Source: Tanypteryx hageni
Taxonomy: Eukaryota > Arthropoda > Insecta > Odonata > Petaluridae
Length of the DNA: 64,000 nucleotides
Direction: 5' to 3'
Assembly (NCBI GenBank): GCA_028673005.1
Contig: CM054117.1
Location: 35,914,061-35,978,060, forward strand
Numbering within the stretch: position 1 is the first letter of the stretch; each line of letters begins with the position of its first letter. Below are positions 10,469 through 24,029 of the stretch, one piece after another. The position numbers were made by a program, and so were the translations under genes. Under the pieces are notes generated by a model that was not told where the DNA came from, did no database searches, and worked only from the letters and a program-made list of their open reading frames with translations.

Positions 10469-11300
10469 GGGTGCGCCAACAATGGCCCCCTCCACAGGGC
10501 CGCGTATCCAGGAGACCCTGCTTTACCACCTCCCCCCGGCGGTGGATGGAACGGGAGGGTGCAAGACGGCAGGTCCGCCGCCCCACCCTACTGCGAATGG
10601 GACTACCACGCGTTGAATTTCGATCGCCGGTGTGAATGACCGAAAGTTGGCGACGGAAAAGGAATATAATGTTATAAACGCGCGTATGAACAAGCACGGA
10701 CATGTGATTCTTAAGAGGATCTGCGTTCGACGGTGCTGATGTTTGTAACCGAGTGAGGGGGAAAAAAATTATCCTCACCCCTTGCGGGGAGAGAAAATTA
10801 CGAATCCACAGAGACGAGTTCGCGAGTTCCTAGTCTGAAAAAAATTAGTAAGAGGTTGTAAATGTGGTTCGTTATTTGTACATCAAGCGTCGTGCGTTGG
10901 GTCGGTCTATTTTTTGGTGGACGAAATTCTTGGGAAATGGGAGGTGGAGAAGCTCATAATGATCCGAGATTCTGTCTGGAAAGTAAGGAGATGGAGAAAG
11001 CCTTAGGTGGCATGATGAGAAATGGCGATCGCCTCATAACTTGAGGATATGTGCGCCTCTATAAAATGGAAAGGATGCTCTCGTGTTTACTTCCTATAAA
11101 TATGGCAACTTCCAAGGAATCGTGCTTGCTACTCCAGAGCCAATCCGATATGGAAATGCGGTTTATCGGGACCCTTTGTACTTCGCTCTCTATCCAATCC
11201 ATCTAGAATTCTAGATGAGAGGAAGGTGCAAAACGTGACATCGCCCACGTCACATAAGTCATTTTATCGCCAGACGCTTAATAAAAATTCCTAAAATATC
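10469..11300 (+). other. Probable 3' UTR of the Fer2-like gene
   Basis: The first 350 bases after the stop are GC-rich like the exon, then become AT-rich. An AATAAA signal at 11280-11285 is the first good polyadenylation signal I noticed. An 18-bp perfect palindrome CATCTAGAATTCTAGATG lies at 11200-11217. The UTR extent is inferred and no transcript evidence is available. Confidence 0.45.
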
Positions 11301-14300
11301 TAGTCATTATAGCGAATGAAAATCTCATTAATGTTATACAAGTATAACGCGTTGCATGCCCCACTTTACATTCATATTATTTCATTCATTTTTTTATGCG
11401 TAAGGTTTTAAGTAACGTGCAACGTAAATTGAACAGGAGACTTGAAATAAAAATTCTCAGTGATTTTTCATTATAAATATGAAAATATAGGATCCAATTA
11501 TGCAAATTATTGTCTATAAATTATGTTGATTTATGTTTATATGTTAATGCTCTTTTGCTCAGTGTTATTTTTTCTATTGTTGTTCAACTTCCCGCAGCAT
11601 AAACGCTTGATAAAAACAACCACCGTTATGTCTGTAATGTTCTCGCGTAAGATAAACATTTCTCATACCCCATTTCTTCCTACACCATTCATCAAAATAT
11701 TCTGACTTTGGCTTCCTCATCTGCAGTAAAAAATGTGTCGCTTTTTGTGTATTGGACGCTAATGGTCAACTTAAATGTTTGTTGTGAGATTCAAAATTTT
11801 GAATCGACTATAAACTGAAAATAACCTCAAGTACATCGGTAAAATGAGGTTTCCAGAGTTAGCGAGGTATTCTTAGTCTAATAGAAGCTTCAGACTTGCC
11901 TCTCTGGCTCTTTAGGGTATGTTATGTTATGTGCCCTGCAGATTCACCTCTTGTCTACGCGTAATGGGTATCTAAGAGGTAGTGAAATCTTAAGGGTTTG
12001 CAGACCTCACCTAGTTGTTTTCAACCACTCAATGAGGCATCTGTTAAATCACAGTATACCCAAAAGACTGGAGCAATACTTCACAACCTTGCCCAGCGGA
12101 ATTTACTATGCAATATCAGACGGATGGCGCATGCACGTATCATCAGGTTCGCGTTGCGTCGGGAGGGCAATCTACTGTATGCACCGCAATCTTGCAAATA
12201 TGCGTTGGGGTGTCTTGTCAACTAGCGGTCGTCGTGTGACTCAAAAATTTGGGCGCTATGGGTTATTTAATGTATTCGCAGAATGACCATGAACCATTAG
12301 TGAGCAGAACAGTATAATACTTCATATCCGTTGCGATCACTGAAAACGCTTGTTAAACTGTTTCAGTTTAGACGTGGAATCTTATTAAAGCGATTTTACA
12401 ATTTACTTTTTCATCCTTCTATATCCGTTATTTGCGATCCGGGTAAAATTCTAGGTCATTAGAGTTTTCACCATGTGGAGAAAAACATTTTAATTTTACA
12501 AATTTACAATGAGGCAACAATATTCGAGAATGGTGGTTTCCGCGTGTTTTACCTAATGTATTCATATAAATACAATATACGCGCTGGTGTGTCGAGGCAG
12601 TATGAAATCAAATGCTCAAGACGTTCCTCCAAAAACGATAATTAAGAATCAGTTAAGAAAAAATAATAATAGTTCAGTTCCCAGTGGCGTATCAAGACGG
12701 GAACAAAAGGGCGCAGGCCTGAACGGGCGCAAACTCATGGACTGAAAATTAACGTTTCTGTTTATAAACAATATTATAATATATGCCAAATTAAGATGCT
12801 AGTATAATATGCTTGGGTTTTTATCACATTCCTCACATTACATTTGTCTGGAAAATTGTACGGAGAAAAGGGAGGGGGCTGTGACTTGCCCCCGGGCGAA
12901 GGAGAACCTAACTACGCCGCTGCCAGCACCTATATTCTTGTGTCAACGTTTCGTGAAAAAGAGATATGTTAATCGTCAATTCATTAGCACAACTCAAAAA
13001 TACTGTTCTGGAAATTGTTTATTTGAGCTAAGGCGACATTTTTGATATGGTTGCGCTCCGTCGAAATAATTCTACATTTTTAAAAGTGGCCATGGACTGA
13101 AGTATCTGGTTATTTTTTATTATTCCCGAGTTAGTCATTTGAATTAAAAAGACGGCACTTGAAAAAACCAAATTCAAATACTGACCTTAGAAAAATACGA
13201 CAAACTCGTAGAAGTATTGATTACAGAATTTATAGAAATTTTCTTCATGATGCATTTGAACAATTATTTGAATTTTCTAGTAAAATTGTATGATATACAA
13301 AAAAGGTCCCGATGTGGCTAATCGCCTTATTTCCGTCACCGTGTGGCACTATCGCGCTAAATTAACGTAATTTGACAGACACATAATTCACATTAACTGA
13401 ATTATGAAAATTTTGCAATGCAGAATCTCATTTTAATTGATTACTGATAAGTTTTTGAAATACGAAAGTAGTTCTTTGCCTGGAGGTGAAAAATTGACGC
13501 ATCCGCAGTAGTTCTGACTCGGAAGCCCTCTGCAATAAAACGTAATTATAGTCCGAGAGTACAAATTTGGTGTTCTGTAGAACTGGATGTGCTGGGGGTG
13601 GGTGGCTATACGGTTCGCTACTTACGAATACTCGACTTAGCGAGTTAAAATAATCTTTTATTTTACGCTAGTATAGGTATGCAATTCTATACATTATGAC
13701 TTAATGCCGATCAAAAGATACTTTGTTCTCATTTGATGTGTGAACTTAATCGTGTTATTTAATTCGCAAGTTGTACAGCCACAATAATCGTTTGTAAATA
13801 AAATTGTTTTAATTTATTTGTTCCATAAAATAATTTTATCATATCTATAACCATAATTATATTTATCGTTTGTAAATAAAATTATGACGTGAAATGGCAA
13901 CCAACGATCTTGTGTATTTCGCTTACGCTTTGGAGGAGTAAATTCTTTCCAGAGATATTTCTCCGCTACTAATTATAAATATTTAAAACTAATAATATTC
14001 CCATACCGCCAAAATTCCTTTGAAAATTCCATTAAAAATACGAGTTTATTTTCAGCTTGTAGAAGAATATGGGAAAATATTTATCTCAATCGGGTTTTCT
14101 TTTTAAGCAAGAAAATGTGTGATATTTGCCTAGTTTTGTTAAGTTGGTAAAAGTTCTTGGTTTAATAAAACTTTTTACATTTTTTTAAATTGCGTCAGGT
14201 AAACGAAACAATTTTGTTGCCAGCGTCGTACGACCGACTACATTTGATTCCACGAAATTGCAACAGCACGGTAATTGTGAGGAAACGAAATGCATTGCTC

Positions 14301-14329
14301 TTTTATGACATCACGTCTCAGTATTAATA
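11301..14329. other. Unassigned sequence with one MITE-like element
   Basis: AT-rich sequence without a recognisable gene. A 120-codon frame at 11924-12286 (+) resembles no family I know and has a second overlapping frame, so I do not call it. The region includes the element at 12682-12922. Confidence 0.4.
12682..12922. mobile_element. Possible hAT-type MITE
   Basis: It begins CAGTGGCGTATC and ends CTACGCCGCTG, imperfect inverted ends of the CAGTGGCGTA class. The flanking octamers TCAGTTCC and CCAGCACC agree at only 5 of 8 positions. The inside holds no coding sequence. Confidence 0.55.
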
Positions 14330-14495
14330 GAGGTAGAGGGGCGGCTAGCACGTCTGACTCCCTATGCTAGTGTTAGCGGGTTCGAACCCTGCCTTGGGCA
14401 TGATTCTATGTGATCCTCCTTGCCGCCGTCATTGAGCTATTTGTAAAAGGCCGTCATCGGCTGTTTATGAGCAGGATAAAATAAATAAATAAAAT
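14330..14495 (+). repeat. tRNA-derived SINE with TAAA tail
   Basis: A tRNA-like head with a perfect box B, GGGTTCGAACCC (14378-14389), is followed by a body of about 80 bases and a tail of TAAA/TAAAA units (about 14475-14495). The head does not form a proper cloverleaf, which argues against a functional tRNA. This is the classic layout of a tRNA-derived SINE. The 5' boundary is approximate. Confidence 0.7.
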
Positions 14496-14587
14496 AGCAA
14501 CAAGGAAATGAACGAACTAATTAATCGAGTCAGGCGCTACTTCGTGGAAGTAGGCGATTTTATTCATATTAAATACACTGCACTTTT

Positions 14588-15138
14588 GGAAAGATTAAAT
14601 TAAAAAGCCTAACCTTTTCAGCAAATTCCAAATTCTGGCCAGATGATGCCGTATCAGGCGCGAAACCGGTCGCAAAAATAAAAATTGTGGAAAAGTACTA
14701 AGTGTGTATTTAATATGAAGAACGAAATAATATCAAAAGGTTTTTAATATTTCCTTTTAATTCTGAAAAAGGCGTCTATTCACTCAAGTAGTAGCCGCCC
14801 TCCCCCAAACAGTCGCAACCCTAGTCCGTGACTGAAAAAGTTGCATTTTTAATTTTTTCATAAAGAAGCGGTCCCCAAACTGTGTGCGTCAAACTCCCCT
14901 ACTTTATGGCATCGCAAATTATTAAGACCCTCAAACGATTTTTTTTTAAATAAAAAATTACCCGTGGCGTAACTGGGAGCGGCAGGGCCCGCGACAAAAT
15001 AGATACTACCCCCTCTCTTCCCAAACAAACACAATTTCAATAAAAAATGAAACCTATTGTAGAACCTACCAAGTTGCACTTAATAATCAATTACCAGGAA
15101 TTTGCTGAAAAGGTTAGGCTTTTTAATTTAAGCTTTCC
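14588..15138. repeat. Large inverted repeat
   Basis: The arm at 14588-14630 is nearly the exact reverse complement of 15095-15138, about 40 of 43 bases, including AAAAAGCCTAACCTTTTCAG. A shorter inverted pair lies at 14562-14592 and 14688-14720. Between them is a motif ending CGCGAAACCGGTCGC. The right arm lies inside the MITE-like element at 14962-15456. The arms may be two copies of one repeat in opposite orientation rather than the ends of one element. Confidence 0.6.
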
Positions 15139-15456
15139 AAACATAATTATTAGTATTATTAGGTATTTATCCGAATAGAGCTTGAAAATTGCACCTCGGT
15201 CTAGAATCGCATACTAAGAAAATGAGTATGGTTTGAATTGATACTTGTTACCTGAATTTTTTACTAGAAAAGCATATAAAAAGTTACTAATTAGAGGTCG
15301 GCCTCTATTCGGATGTGTAATTGGAAAATCATTCAGAAATTAGGATAAAAACAAAAATAGCTAAAAAAAATCATTTTTTCCTATATTCGGAAAAATTCAA
15401 GGGTCTCTAGGCCCGTGGTATTTGGTCACCTACGCCACCCTATTGTTACGCCACTG
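14962..15456. mobile_element. Possible hAT-type MITE
   Basis: The left end CCGTGGCGTAAC and right end GTTACGCCACTG are inverted copies of the CAGTGGCGTAAC class. The flanks share AATTACCC and CATTACTC (6 of 8), provided the left end has lost two bases. There is no coding content. Confidence 0.55.
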
Positions 15457-18400
15457 CATTACTCCCGAAGTTTGGAACCGTTCTCACACGCGTTGTATTT
15501 TTAACAGTATTAGGTACCTCCAAATGGTTTTAACATTTGAAAATTAATATTGACTCAAATAAAGTTCTAAAAATTGAAAAATTGAAAATAAACTATCGAA
15601 AGTAATATAAGTTCATTGCTCCGTAACCATGACCCACAATTAGAAAACAACTAGCATTACGGATCGCACGTGTATTTCTTTTTTAAAAACCTAGTAGAGA
15701 CCGAACGATCTAATGCGCTTGACGCCACATTTACAGTATTTAAAATTCACTTTCTGGAATCTCTTGCAAAACACTCGTCTTTTCAAATTGAAAATTTTGA
15801 AAGTGCGGTTATTGTATGAGTGAATATGGTATCTATTTATTTCGTATTTAAGGTAATTTTTATACATGATTCCAATTCATGCAATAATGTCATAGTCTAC
15901 TTTTCTTAAATGTTTTATTTTAGAATTTAGTGTAAATGGTTTAAAAGTCGAGTGTAAAACTTGAACGGATAATGTAATTAAAATATTAACAAGTAGACTG
16001 AGGTACACACGGATCATAATGGATTCTCGGCCTGGCCTCATAGAGATTGTATATTGACGTTTTCATTATGACGCACCTTTATAATTACATATTTAAGTCA
16101 ATATTTGCACCTGTACGCTGTAAAATGCTTACTTATTTCCCCTCGACATTATAGGCGAACGCACAATCATTAAACAAAGACAAAAAATGTAGTAGGAAAT
16201 AAAGTTTTGTAAAAGCTGATGAATAACTCATTTCACTGCCGGTAATTCATTCTTCTCTAAGCGTGTATGGCCAGAATTTTCTCGTATTATAACTGCAATG
16301 TGACACATGACACATCAAATATTTTTATAAAAGCTTTTGAAATATTTCTATCAACTCGTAAAAACGGCTTTTCCCCTAATCAAACACAATGATTAAAAAT
16401 TATGAAATGCTCCAGACAAAATATTTAGAACGAATACATTGATTTAATTAACAAATTGCTAGTAGAAAACAACAACGAATTTGTAGATTAGGAATCCAAC
16501 GTGTAATTCTTTTACTATTAACCCCATGAAAGGGAAAAACAATGGAAGATGGAGGCGAAATCGATTCAAAGAGGCAGGACATGCGACCAATAAATGCTTT
16601 TGGCGGACATTCTGCGTCGAGTTTACCTCAATATTTAAGCATTTTAAGAATTAAAATAATTACTGATTGCTATGTTAAGCTTAATCAACCTTCAAATGTT
16701 TCTTTTTATTAGGCTTTTTAGAATTATCGGTGAAACTAGCTTTACGTGTTTAATAACATACCATATCACGCAGGCGATTTTGCTGTCTCATCGACCGGAA
16801 TTATTAGACTGAACATTATGGCTGCATAAAATCACTTCAAAATTCAACGAAAAATTCAATTTGTTAAAGAATTATGAGAGCTGATAGAAGTGAAGAGGGT
16901 GAAAAACTAAAGCGATGTAGGCTCCACCAGTTACATTATTCATTCTGTCGAAGCCCGTTAGCTTGAGCTTGAGCAATTCAAAGGAGATAGTCATTGGTCG
17001 TAAGCGCTAAAATGAAGTTCGAAAGAAACCGAAGTTTCAGTAAATTAAAAATATCCAAGATATACCGGCTAAACTCTAATTCCAAGGATCACAGGGACAT
17101 AACAAAGAACACATTTGTCGCAAAAATCATTCAGTGGAGTTTATCGAAATAATTACTATTCAACTGCAGCCAACGTTATAATAATTCAAGAGGTTGATTA
17201 GCCAGAAATACAAACACGCAGCCGACGTCAAACAAATACAAAAATGTTTTGTATACTTGTTAGTTACAGAGTAGTTGCTAGGATTGCGCGGGTCCCCGAG
17301 TTAAACGTTTTCAAGGCCTCCATAATCTCTATCGGTTCCCCTTACATAGGGACCCTCGGGCTTCCCTCAGGAGATAACTACGTCACTGCTTGCGAGTCGA
17401 ATTTCTCGTTAGTTTATAATATATAAATGAATACAAAAGTATAGTTTCAACAGACGATTTTATTGTGCAAAATGGAAAAACCAATAGTCACACTCGCTAC
17501 TTCAGACAATCTTAAACCAATGGTATGATTAAGCTCTCGAGTTCCCTTACCGCTCAACGAGATACAGTAGTTTTCCACCGATAATGAAGAATTTGAGTAA
17601 TTTATTTGCTCATGAATTGATTTCAGAGACTTATGCATAACTATCGTTTAATCGATACGAAAATTGGCGCCGTTCAACCCTCTGCAATCCCTGAGGTTTA
17701 ATGATTTTTAAGCTTTGGCGATTTAAAATTTAAAAGAATACTTAAAAATATCTACCATTCCTAAACTAAGGCTAAGGCGATACAAATCTGAACTACAGAA
17801 GATTAAGAATATTGGATATATTCATTTCAGGAAACGCGAGGATATGAATGGCAATCGGTTTCTAGGTATAGTTTATAAAACTCTTTCATATATTACTGAA
17901 GTTCACTTTAATCTGCTTCAACCAACCTCTAATTACTGCGTATCCTAATTAGAAATTTTGAACGTATTCGTTTCAATCGGATGCCTTTGTTTACACGATC
18001 TAAACGCCATTCAACCTTACTTTTAACTAGCGAAGTGAAATTATGATCACAATCCGAGGTGCTGTCTTTAAGACAGCGATTGATTTTATTATCACTGTTT
18101 CACTATCTGTATTCACAATCGGATTTTTCATGAAAAGAAAATATGAACTAATACAGGCTTATTTGAAAATATAAGACGAAGGATGAATTTTCCATGTTTA
18201 ATAATCTGTCATGAGGGTTGTGTTAATTAATAGAACAAACTAAAGCTTCACTTTACTTCTTTGTAAAATTTAAAATAGCGGAAAGCAAAGTAGCTGGGTA
18301 ATTTGACCCTATAAGTCACATACTGCACCTCAGTAGTTAAAAGTTTGACTGGAAATAAAAGGGGATTCTTTTCGGGAGAACCGACGTTTCCCTACCTTTT

Positions 18401-20530
18401 CTGCGACCTTCATGTCCCAGCGGCGGAAGGAGACATTCCTATCCTACCCCTATGAGAGAAACCTTGGCACACTGAAACAGCCACACACAACACATCGTCA
18501 CAGAATGACTATGGCACATCGCAGTGGCGTGCCAGATTAAGCTTGGTAGGGCAGAAAAGAAAAGCAATTAGTGTTCACGAAGGAAATAAATGGTAATGAC
18601 TTGTAGTTGGAAATGGAAGAAATTGGTTGGATTCAATTTGCATCTGAGATTGCAAGAGAAACGAAACTCATCGGCAGTGCTTAAACGCTATAAAATAAGT
18701 GGCATCTTAAATAGACTCAGCGGAGGCGAAATCTATCCGAAAGTTTGCATTGTGAGTCTTCTTCGTTCATATTAAGAACTTGCTGTAATTTTCATGAGGT
18801 TTAAACATTCATAAAATAAATATTAAGAATATGACTAATTCTAACACCAAAAGTTGAATTGAAAATTTAACAAAAAGAATGATTATTTACTTAGATCTCG
18901 TTATTTTAGACAATGATGAATACATTCCTAATTATTTACTACCGCTACTGAAAATACTATCTTGAGGAACTACAACGCCTACTCATCGAAGCAGGATTCG
19001 CCGGTTGGTAACTTCCTTCGACACATCCGAACACAATCACGTCCAAAATGAAACGGAGCTAAGCAAACCGCAAAAATCCCGCCAAACTATGTGACGTCAC
19101 GGGTTTTCTCCCTATCGTTTTCCAAATAAGGTATGCGATAACGAAGTCGTGGGAGAGGGGTGTTCGTCCCATCATCCTTTAATTTACTCTATCAAATGCA
19201 GACGGATAGGTCGAATCGAAACATATTTGTATTTGTATTCACCGTCTATTTGAAAGCTTATAACTCATAATATAATAAAAATCAGCCTAGTTAACTTTCC
19301 TCGTGAATTTAATTGAAAGTAATCATCGCTATTAAATTTTTAGCGCAAATTATTTATCACTGATCACTGTAATAGTGGATGATTTTGCAAAAGAAAACAA
19401 AATTATTATTAATGCGTTGCATCAGCTTTAACATCGACTGATATAGGAGTTGTCCAGGCACCGAATATAATAACCAGACCCACCGAGAGGATGGGGATAC
19501 CGGAGAAAAATCCTCGAGGCTCGGACCTTTGGAAGCCCCGGAAGAGGGGAGAAATAAAAAATAATAAAGCAAATGATCAATAACTGAAAATGTAAGTGAT
19601 AAACAAAATCTATTCCGATATTACCATTTGTTGCCATCTCGCCAACACCCAGTATTTAACATAGGTGCAAAAATGTAGTTAGCATGTAAAAATGATATTT
19701 ATTACAGTGATGCATAGTTTGAATTTCAACTAACCTTGTAAGTACCTCCACCTCTCTTATATTTTGATAAGTAACTAACTTTGATAAAATTCTTTATTCA
19801 CTAGTTTATGTTTTTTCCTGTCACGTGGGTTCCCAGAGAGGTGGCTGGGAGGCCATTGCCAACCCTCCCCCAGGCCCTGTGTCAGCTCTTGGCAGCCCTG
19901 ATAATACCATGTTTAATAACAGTTAAGCTCTTAGATGAATAATGTAGGAGAATATACATTCAAATCTACCATCTAGCAATACATGAACATCATAAAGAAA
20001 ATAGTTAAGTACCGATTCAAAATTGTCTTTCCTACCACCAGTATTTTCATTTGTTCACCTTTTTTCTATCTAAACGTGTAAAAGGACATTTTTTTAACTT
20101 TGACTTTGTTTTAAATTTATTTATAATCGTTCCAAGTTTTACAAAAGTAAGGTGGTGCTCACTGGGTGTTCAACAATGTAACTCTGTGGTAGCCACAAGA
20201 AAAGTAGATGGACTCCTGACTTAAAGTATGGTAGACTGCTTTGCTCAGCTGTTACCATATCCTTAAAAACAATGAAATGCTGTAGCACTGGTAATAGGGT
20301 GATTAATTATTTGCGGAACGTCTTTTTCTTTGCGAGGACAGGTTCAATCTGCTTTCCCTTGCCTCTGGTCTTTGAAAGCATTTAGAAGCCAGTCTGTCAT
20401 TTCTTCAAGTGTCATATAATATTGAGTACCATCGGAAGTACAAAAATAGTGTCTTAATAGCATGTATATGTAAACACAAAAATGTTGATAAAAGCAATAT
20501 TCTTGGCCTCTCAACTCTAAAACCATTGTT
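15457..20530. other. Unassigned AT-rich sequence
   Basis: Five kilobases with only short, scattered open frames and no family I recognise. A lone CAGTGGCGTGCCAG at about 18520 matches the start of the MITE at 3057, but I found no matching right end. A small perfect hairpin, GCTGTCTTTAAGACAGC, lies near 18060. Confidence 0.45.
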
Positions 20531-20786
20531 TTGTTTTCAATTATATTCCCAACTTACCCAAATTTGATTAGAGCCACAGCTGCTGCTTTGGAAGCACCTT
20601 CTGATTTGAAGAAATTCAACTGTGATAGCAGATGCGGTGTGTGTCCTAGGCATACAAACAACCCAAAACCAAACATCAAATAAACATGATAATAAAATTG
20701 GAAGGAAAAGAGAAAATTGGCCAGGATTTGAACCCATGTTTACTTCTTCTCATTTCAATGCTTAACCACTCTGTTATCATATTAGA
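20530..20786 (-). repeat. tRNA-like SINE, minus strand
   Basis: Read on the minus strand, a box-A-like stretch (AACAGAGTGGTTAAGCA, near 20760-20776) is followed by box B GGGTTCAAATCC (20724-20735). The spacing and sequence resemble a Leu/Ser-type tRNA head. The 3' end is not defined and the lower coordinate is approximate. Confidence 0.5.
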
Positions 20787-22045
20787 TCCTCAGAATGTTG
20801 AATTTTAGGAAGTTAAGAAAAAACCGACACTCTAAATGAGAAATTTCCTTAATAAATCTCATGAAACAAGAATATTTTTTCTCCAGGTTATAGATTACAT
20901 ATTTCACATTAAAAACACATAAACTACACACCCAAAAAATGCCCATATGTTTCCTTAAAAATATTCTCCAACCGTATCAAGAGTATCAGGATGTGCAGAG
21001 GTTTCAAAACTTCAACTCATAAAAATGACCACACACAATATTACCAGTCAGGCAAGTGAATGTTTAAATTATCACTATCCGTAGGAAGAGCAAGGGGTCA
21101 GTTTTATCGTAGATTGTCTGGCAAAAATAAAAAATATGTATAGGTCACAATATTATAAAATTAGTGTAAATAAGAATAAATATTATCGAAGTTGAATGCT
21201 TTGTGTAGAGGGTGTGAGGCTGGTTGCAGTTGTATCACTGCTTATGCCTCAAGCAAATGCTAGATTTTCCCCAGAAAAAGTTTTTGCTTATAGTTTCAAT
21301 GGATTAATTTTGAGGCTATTTTAAATGTATACTACACTACCACCAATACAAATATTCACGTTTTAAATAAAAGCCAAAGATGACTGAGCAGGGCTTCATG
21401 GCCCATAGTTTTGGGACTTGTGATCTAGCATATGTAGCCAGCAATAATTTTAGGTATTTCTCAAGTTGAAAAAGTTGTGCACCACTGATACACATTTCTG
21501 AAATTACTATTCATTATATCACAGAGACAGAAAGTTTAATTTTTTCTGTGAAACAACATATCTAAGAACTTTATTCAATGCAGGCTTCTACCCCAGTTAT
21601 AATTTTTAAGACGTATCTTATAAAGAAGCAAAACTATCAACTATTCTCTTTTATGAAAATTCCAGCTACTTAGCATTTTGGATCCATTTCTATTGCTCAC
21701 AAAAAGAAATTAGCATTACTCATTCTGAGAAAAGCAACTTAAAATAATGCTGCTTTCTTTGAACTAGGCTTATACATAGATTATAGGGTATATATATATA
21801 TATAATAATGTACCGTTCTCATGAAAAGACATAATTTAACCTTTTTTTAATGAAAAAAATTCGTGTTTTCTACATTAGGCTACATTCTGAGAATGCCCTC
21901 ATGATAATGACCAAAAGTAACCAAAATATCAATTCTGTTTGAAATAGATGCATAGACATTTCAATAAATATGATTCATGTCACTACTTATGTTACAAGTT
22001 AGGGAAATTCAAGTTTCTTTTTGAGGTGCTCTTTCATATCTACAG
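20787..22045. other. Unassigned AT-rich sequence
   Basis: No gene is seen. A short TA tract lies near 21790-21807. The open frames are short and show no family resemblance. Confidence 0.45.
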
Positions 22046-22420
22046 CATGTCCGAAAAGTCACTGTACCCCCCGATTAATTTTCATGATATATTCATTATA
22101 TTCTCTGACATGTACTCACAGTTTATGGATCCAGTGGGTCTGTGTGGGCACTGACATGTTCAACACAGAAATTGTTGCATTGCCAGGCCCTTCGTGACAT
22201 CTTCCGCAGTATTTGTGGTATTACAGAGGTGAAGGCATCAGTAACAGCAGCTTGTAACTCAGCATTGGTGTTGTAATGACATGCTGCCACTCTGCATGGA
22301 TACCATGATAGTGGCAATGGGGATGTTGCATAGCCTCGACCAATCCACCGATCTGGGAATGATTCATTGAGGAAGTCACAAACATTTAGTGTGATATAAG
22401 CTGGTAGGCATACCATCTTG
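22046..22420 (-). pseudogene. Fragment of a Tc1/mariner-superfamily transposase
   Basis: The minus-strand frame 22416-22123 contains CDFLNESFPDRWIGRG followed by a degraded proline-rich stretch and PQILRKMSRRAWQC. This matches the last third of IS630/Tc1/mariner-type transposases (FP.RWIGRGG...PDLTPLDFFLWG). The usual SPDLTPLDF block is scrambled, and most of the protein is absent. Near 22046-22075 the +-strand sequence TGTCCGAAAAGTCACTGTAC looks like the terminal repeat of such an element. It is not functional. Confidence 0.65.
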
Positions 22421-23846
22421 CTGATATCACACCTGTTCCAAGATCTCTCTATATGTAAATCTATTACTCCATAACAATATATTATATATATGTGTTGCTA
22501 TCTTTGATGTGTTTTTGTGAAATATTAGAGAATTGGTTATAATTGTACAGAAGTTTTCCCTCTTATCATAATGATTATATTGAAATCAGTTTATTCTAAC
22601 TGCTACTTTTTATTTGAAATCACCCTGTAGGATATTGTAGGAATGTTGGCTGAAAATTTCTCTGCTAAATTAGGAAGAGAATAAGGTGAAAAATGCCCTT
22701 AATATGCACTGTAGCTTGACATCTTGCAACAATGTATACACAGTTTAATGATAATACTTTCTACAGTTCATCCTCAGCAAATCATTTAGTATAGTCATGC
22801 CAACCCTCAGTTGACATGGAGAAATTCGAGCACCGAGCTGTGTATCATTAGCTCTTTCTGAAAGGTTTAGGTGCTAAAGACAATGGTGCAGATATACAGC
22901 AGATGTGAAATGATTCACCCAGTTATTCAAATGTTAAAAAGTGGGTAGGAAATTTCAAAAGGGGAAGAGGGAGGTTGGAGGATGAACCCTGCAGTGGATA
23001 TCCTGTCTCAGCCACAACAGCAAAAAACATTAAAGCTGTCCATGATATCATAACCACATAACCACAAGATTCATAGCAGAAAGCCTTAAAATATCAAAAG
23101 AATGTGTGGAGCATGATAATGATGAAGGTCTCTGCCTGATGTGTATCCAGAAAATTCAGCGAAGTCAGAAATGCCTGTGAGGAACTCGATCACAGCAGCA
23201 TCTGTAACAATTTCTGGACAATAAAGATGATTTTCTCCTTTAGTTCATTACATAAGATGAAACTTAGGAGAAGCATTTTGATGTGGAGACAAAAGAACTG
23301 TTGTACCCATTGAAACATGCAGACTCCCAACCTCCAAAGAGATTTAAGGTGCAGATTTCTGCTGGAAAGTTAATCTATATTCTGAAATGCTGAAGGTGTA
23401 CTCCTCATTGATTATCTGGCTGAATGATGGACTATCAATGCCAGATACTATGCAAATGTACTCCATAAAGTTCACAGTGCTATAGCCAAGAAACGACCAG
23501 AACGTTGAAAATGAGTGCTATCATAATTCATGACAACATAACCCTGCACAACTCTCACATCACACAGATAGCACTAGAGGATATCCTCTTTGAGATCTTG
23601 TATAACACTCCATATTCACCTGATTTGGCACCCTCCAGTTTTATTCTTTTTCCTAATCTGAAGAGCTATCTTAACCCTAGAATGCTAGCGTGTCGTAAAA
23701 ATTACGACTTAGGTTGATCACACTGCTGGTTTTTACCCCATTACTTGCATGGTGTTGATTTTTTGGAGTGGTGTTTTCATTGTGTTTATAATAGAGACAT
23801 TCTAAAAAATACGACTGCTTAGCAATAATGTAAGTTTTGATATATG

Positions 23847-23847
<1 letters not shown>

Positions 23848-23898
<51 letters not shown>
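23848..23898. repeat. TA microsatellite 1
   Basis: About 51 bases of nearly pure AT dinucleotides within the piggyBac-like element. Confidence 0.95.
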
Positions 23899-23900
<2 letters not shown>

Positions 23901-24001
23901 TGTATCATGATCATTTGTGTTGGGCGTGCGGTTAAGATAAAAACACGATTACAACCAGCACTGCACCAGGCAATATCTAATTGCAAGTGCTACTTCTAAG
24001 C

Positions 24002-24029
24002 TATATATATATATATATATATATATATA
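24002..24029. repeat. TA microsatellite 2
   Basis: About 28 bases of AT dinucleotides. The frame of the hAT fragment, read on the minus strand, runs straight into this tract. Confidence 0.95.

Noticed and set aside
11924..12286. 120-codon open frame on the + strand
   Set aside because: It has no recognisable motif, is overlapped by another open frame, and has no splice or transcript evidence.
14340..14400. Second tRNA gene
   Set aside because: Box B is perfect, but the acceptor and anticodon arms do not form, and a SINE body with a TAAA tail follows.
18520..18560. Another copy of the 3057 MITE
   Set aside because: Only the left end CAGTGGCGTGCCAG is visible; no inverted partner or duplication was found.
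22123..22416. Intact host gene encoding the WIGRG protein
   Set aside because: The motif belongs to Tc1/mariner-type transposases and the remaining domain is scrambled and truncated.
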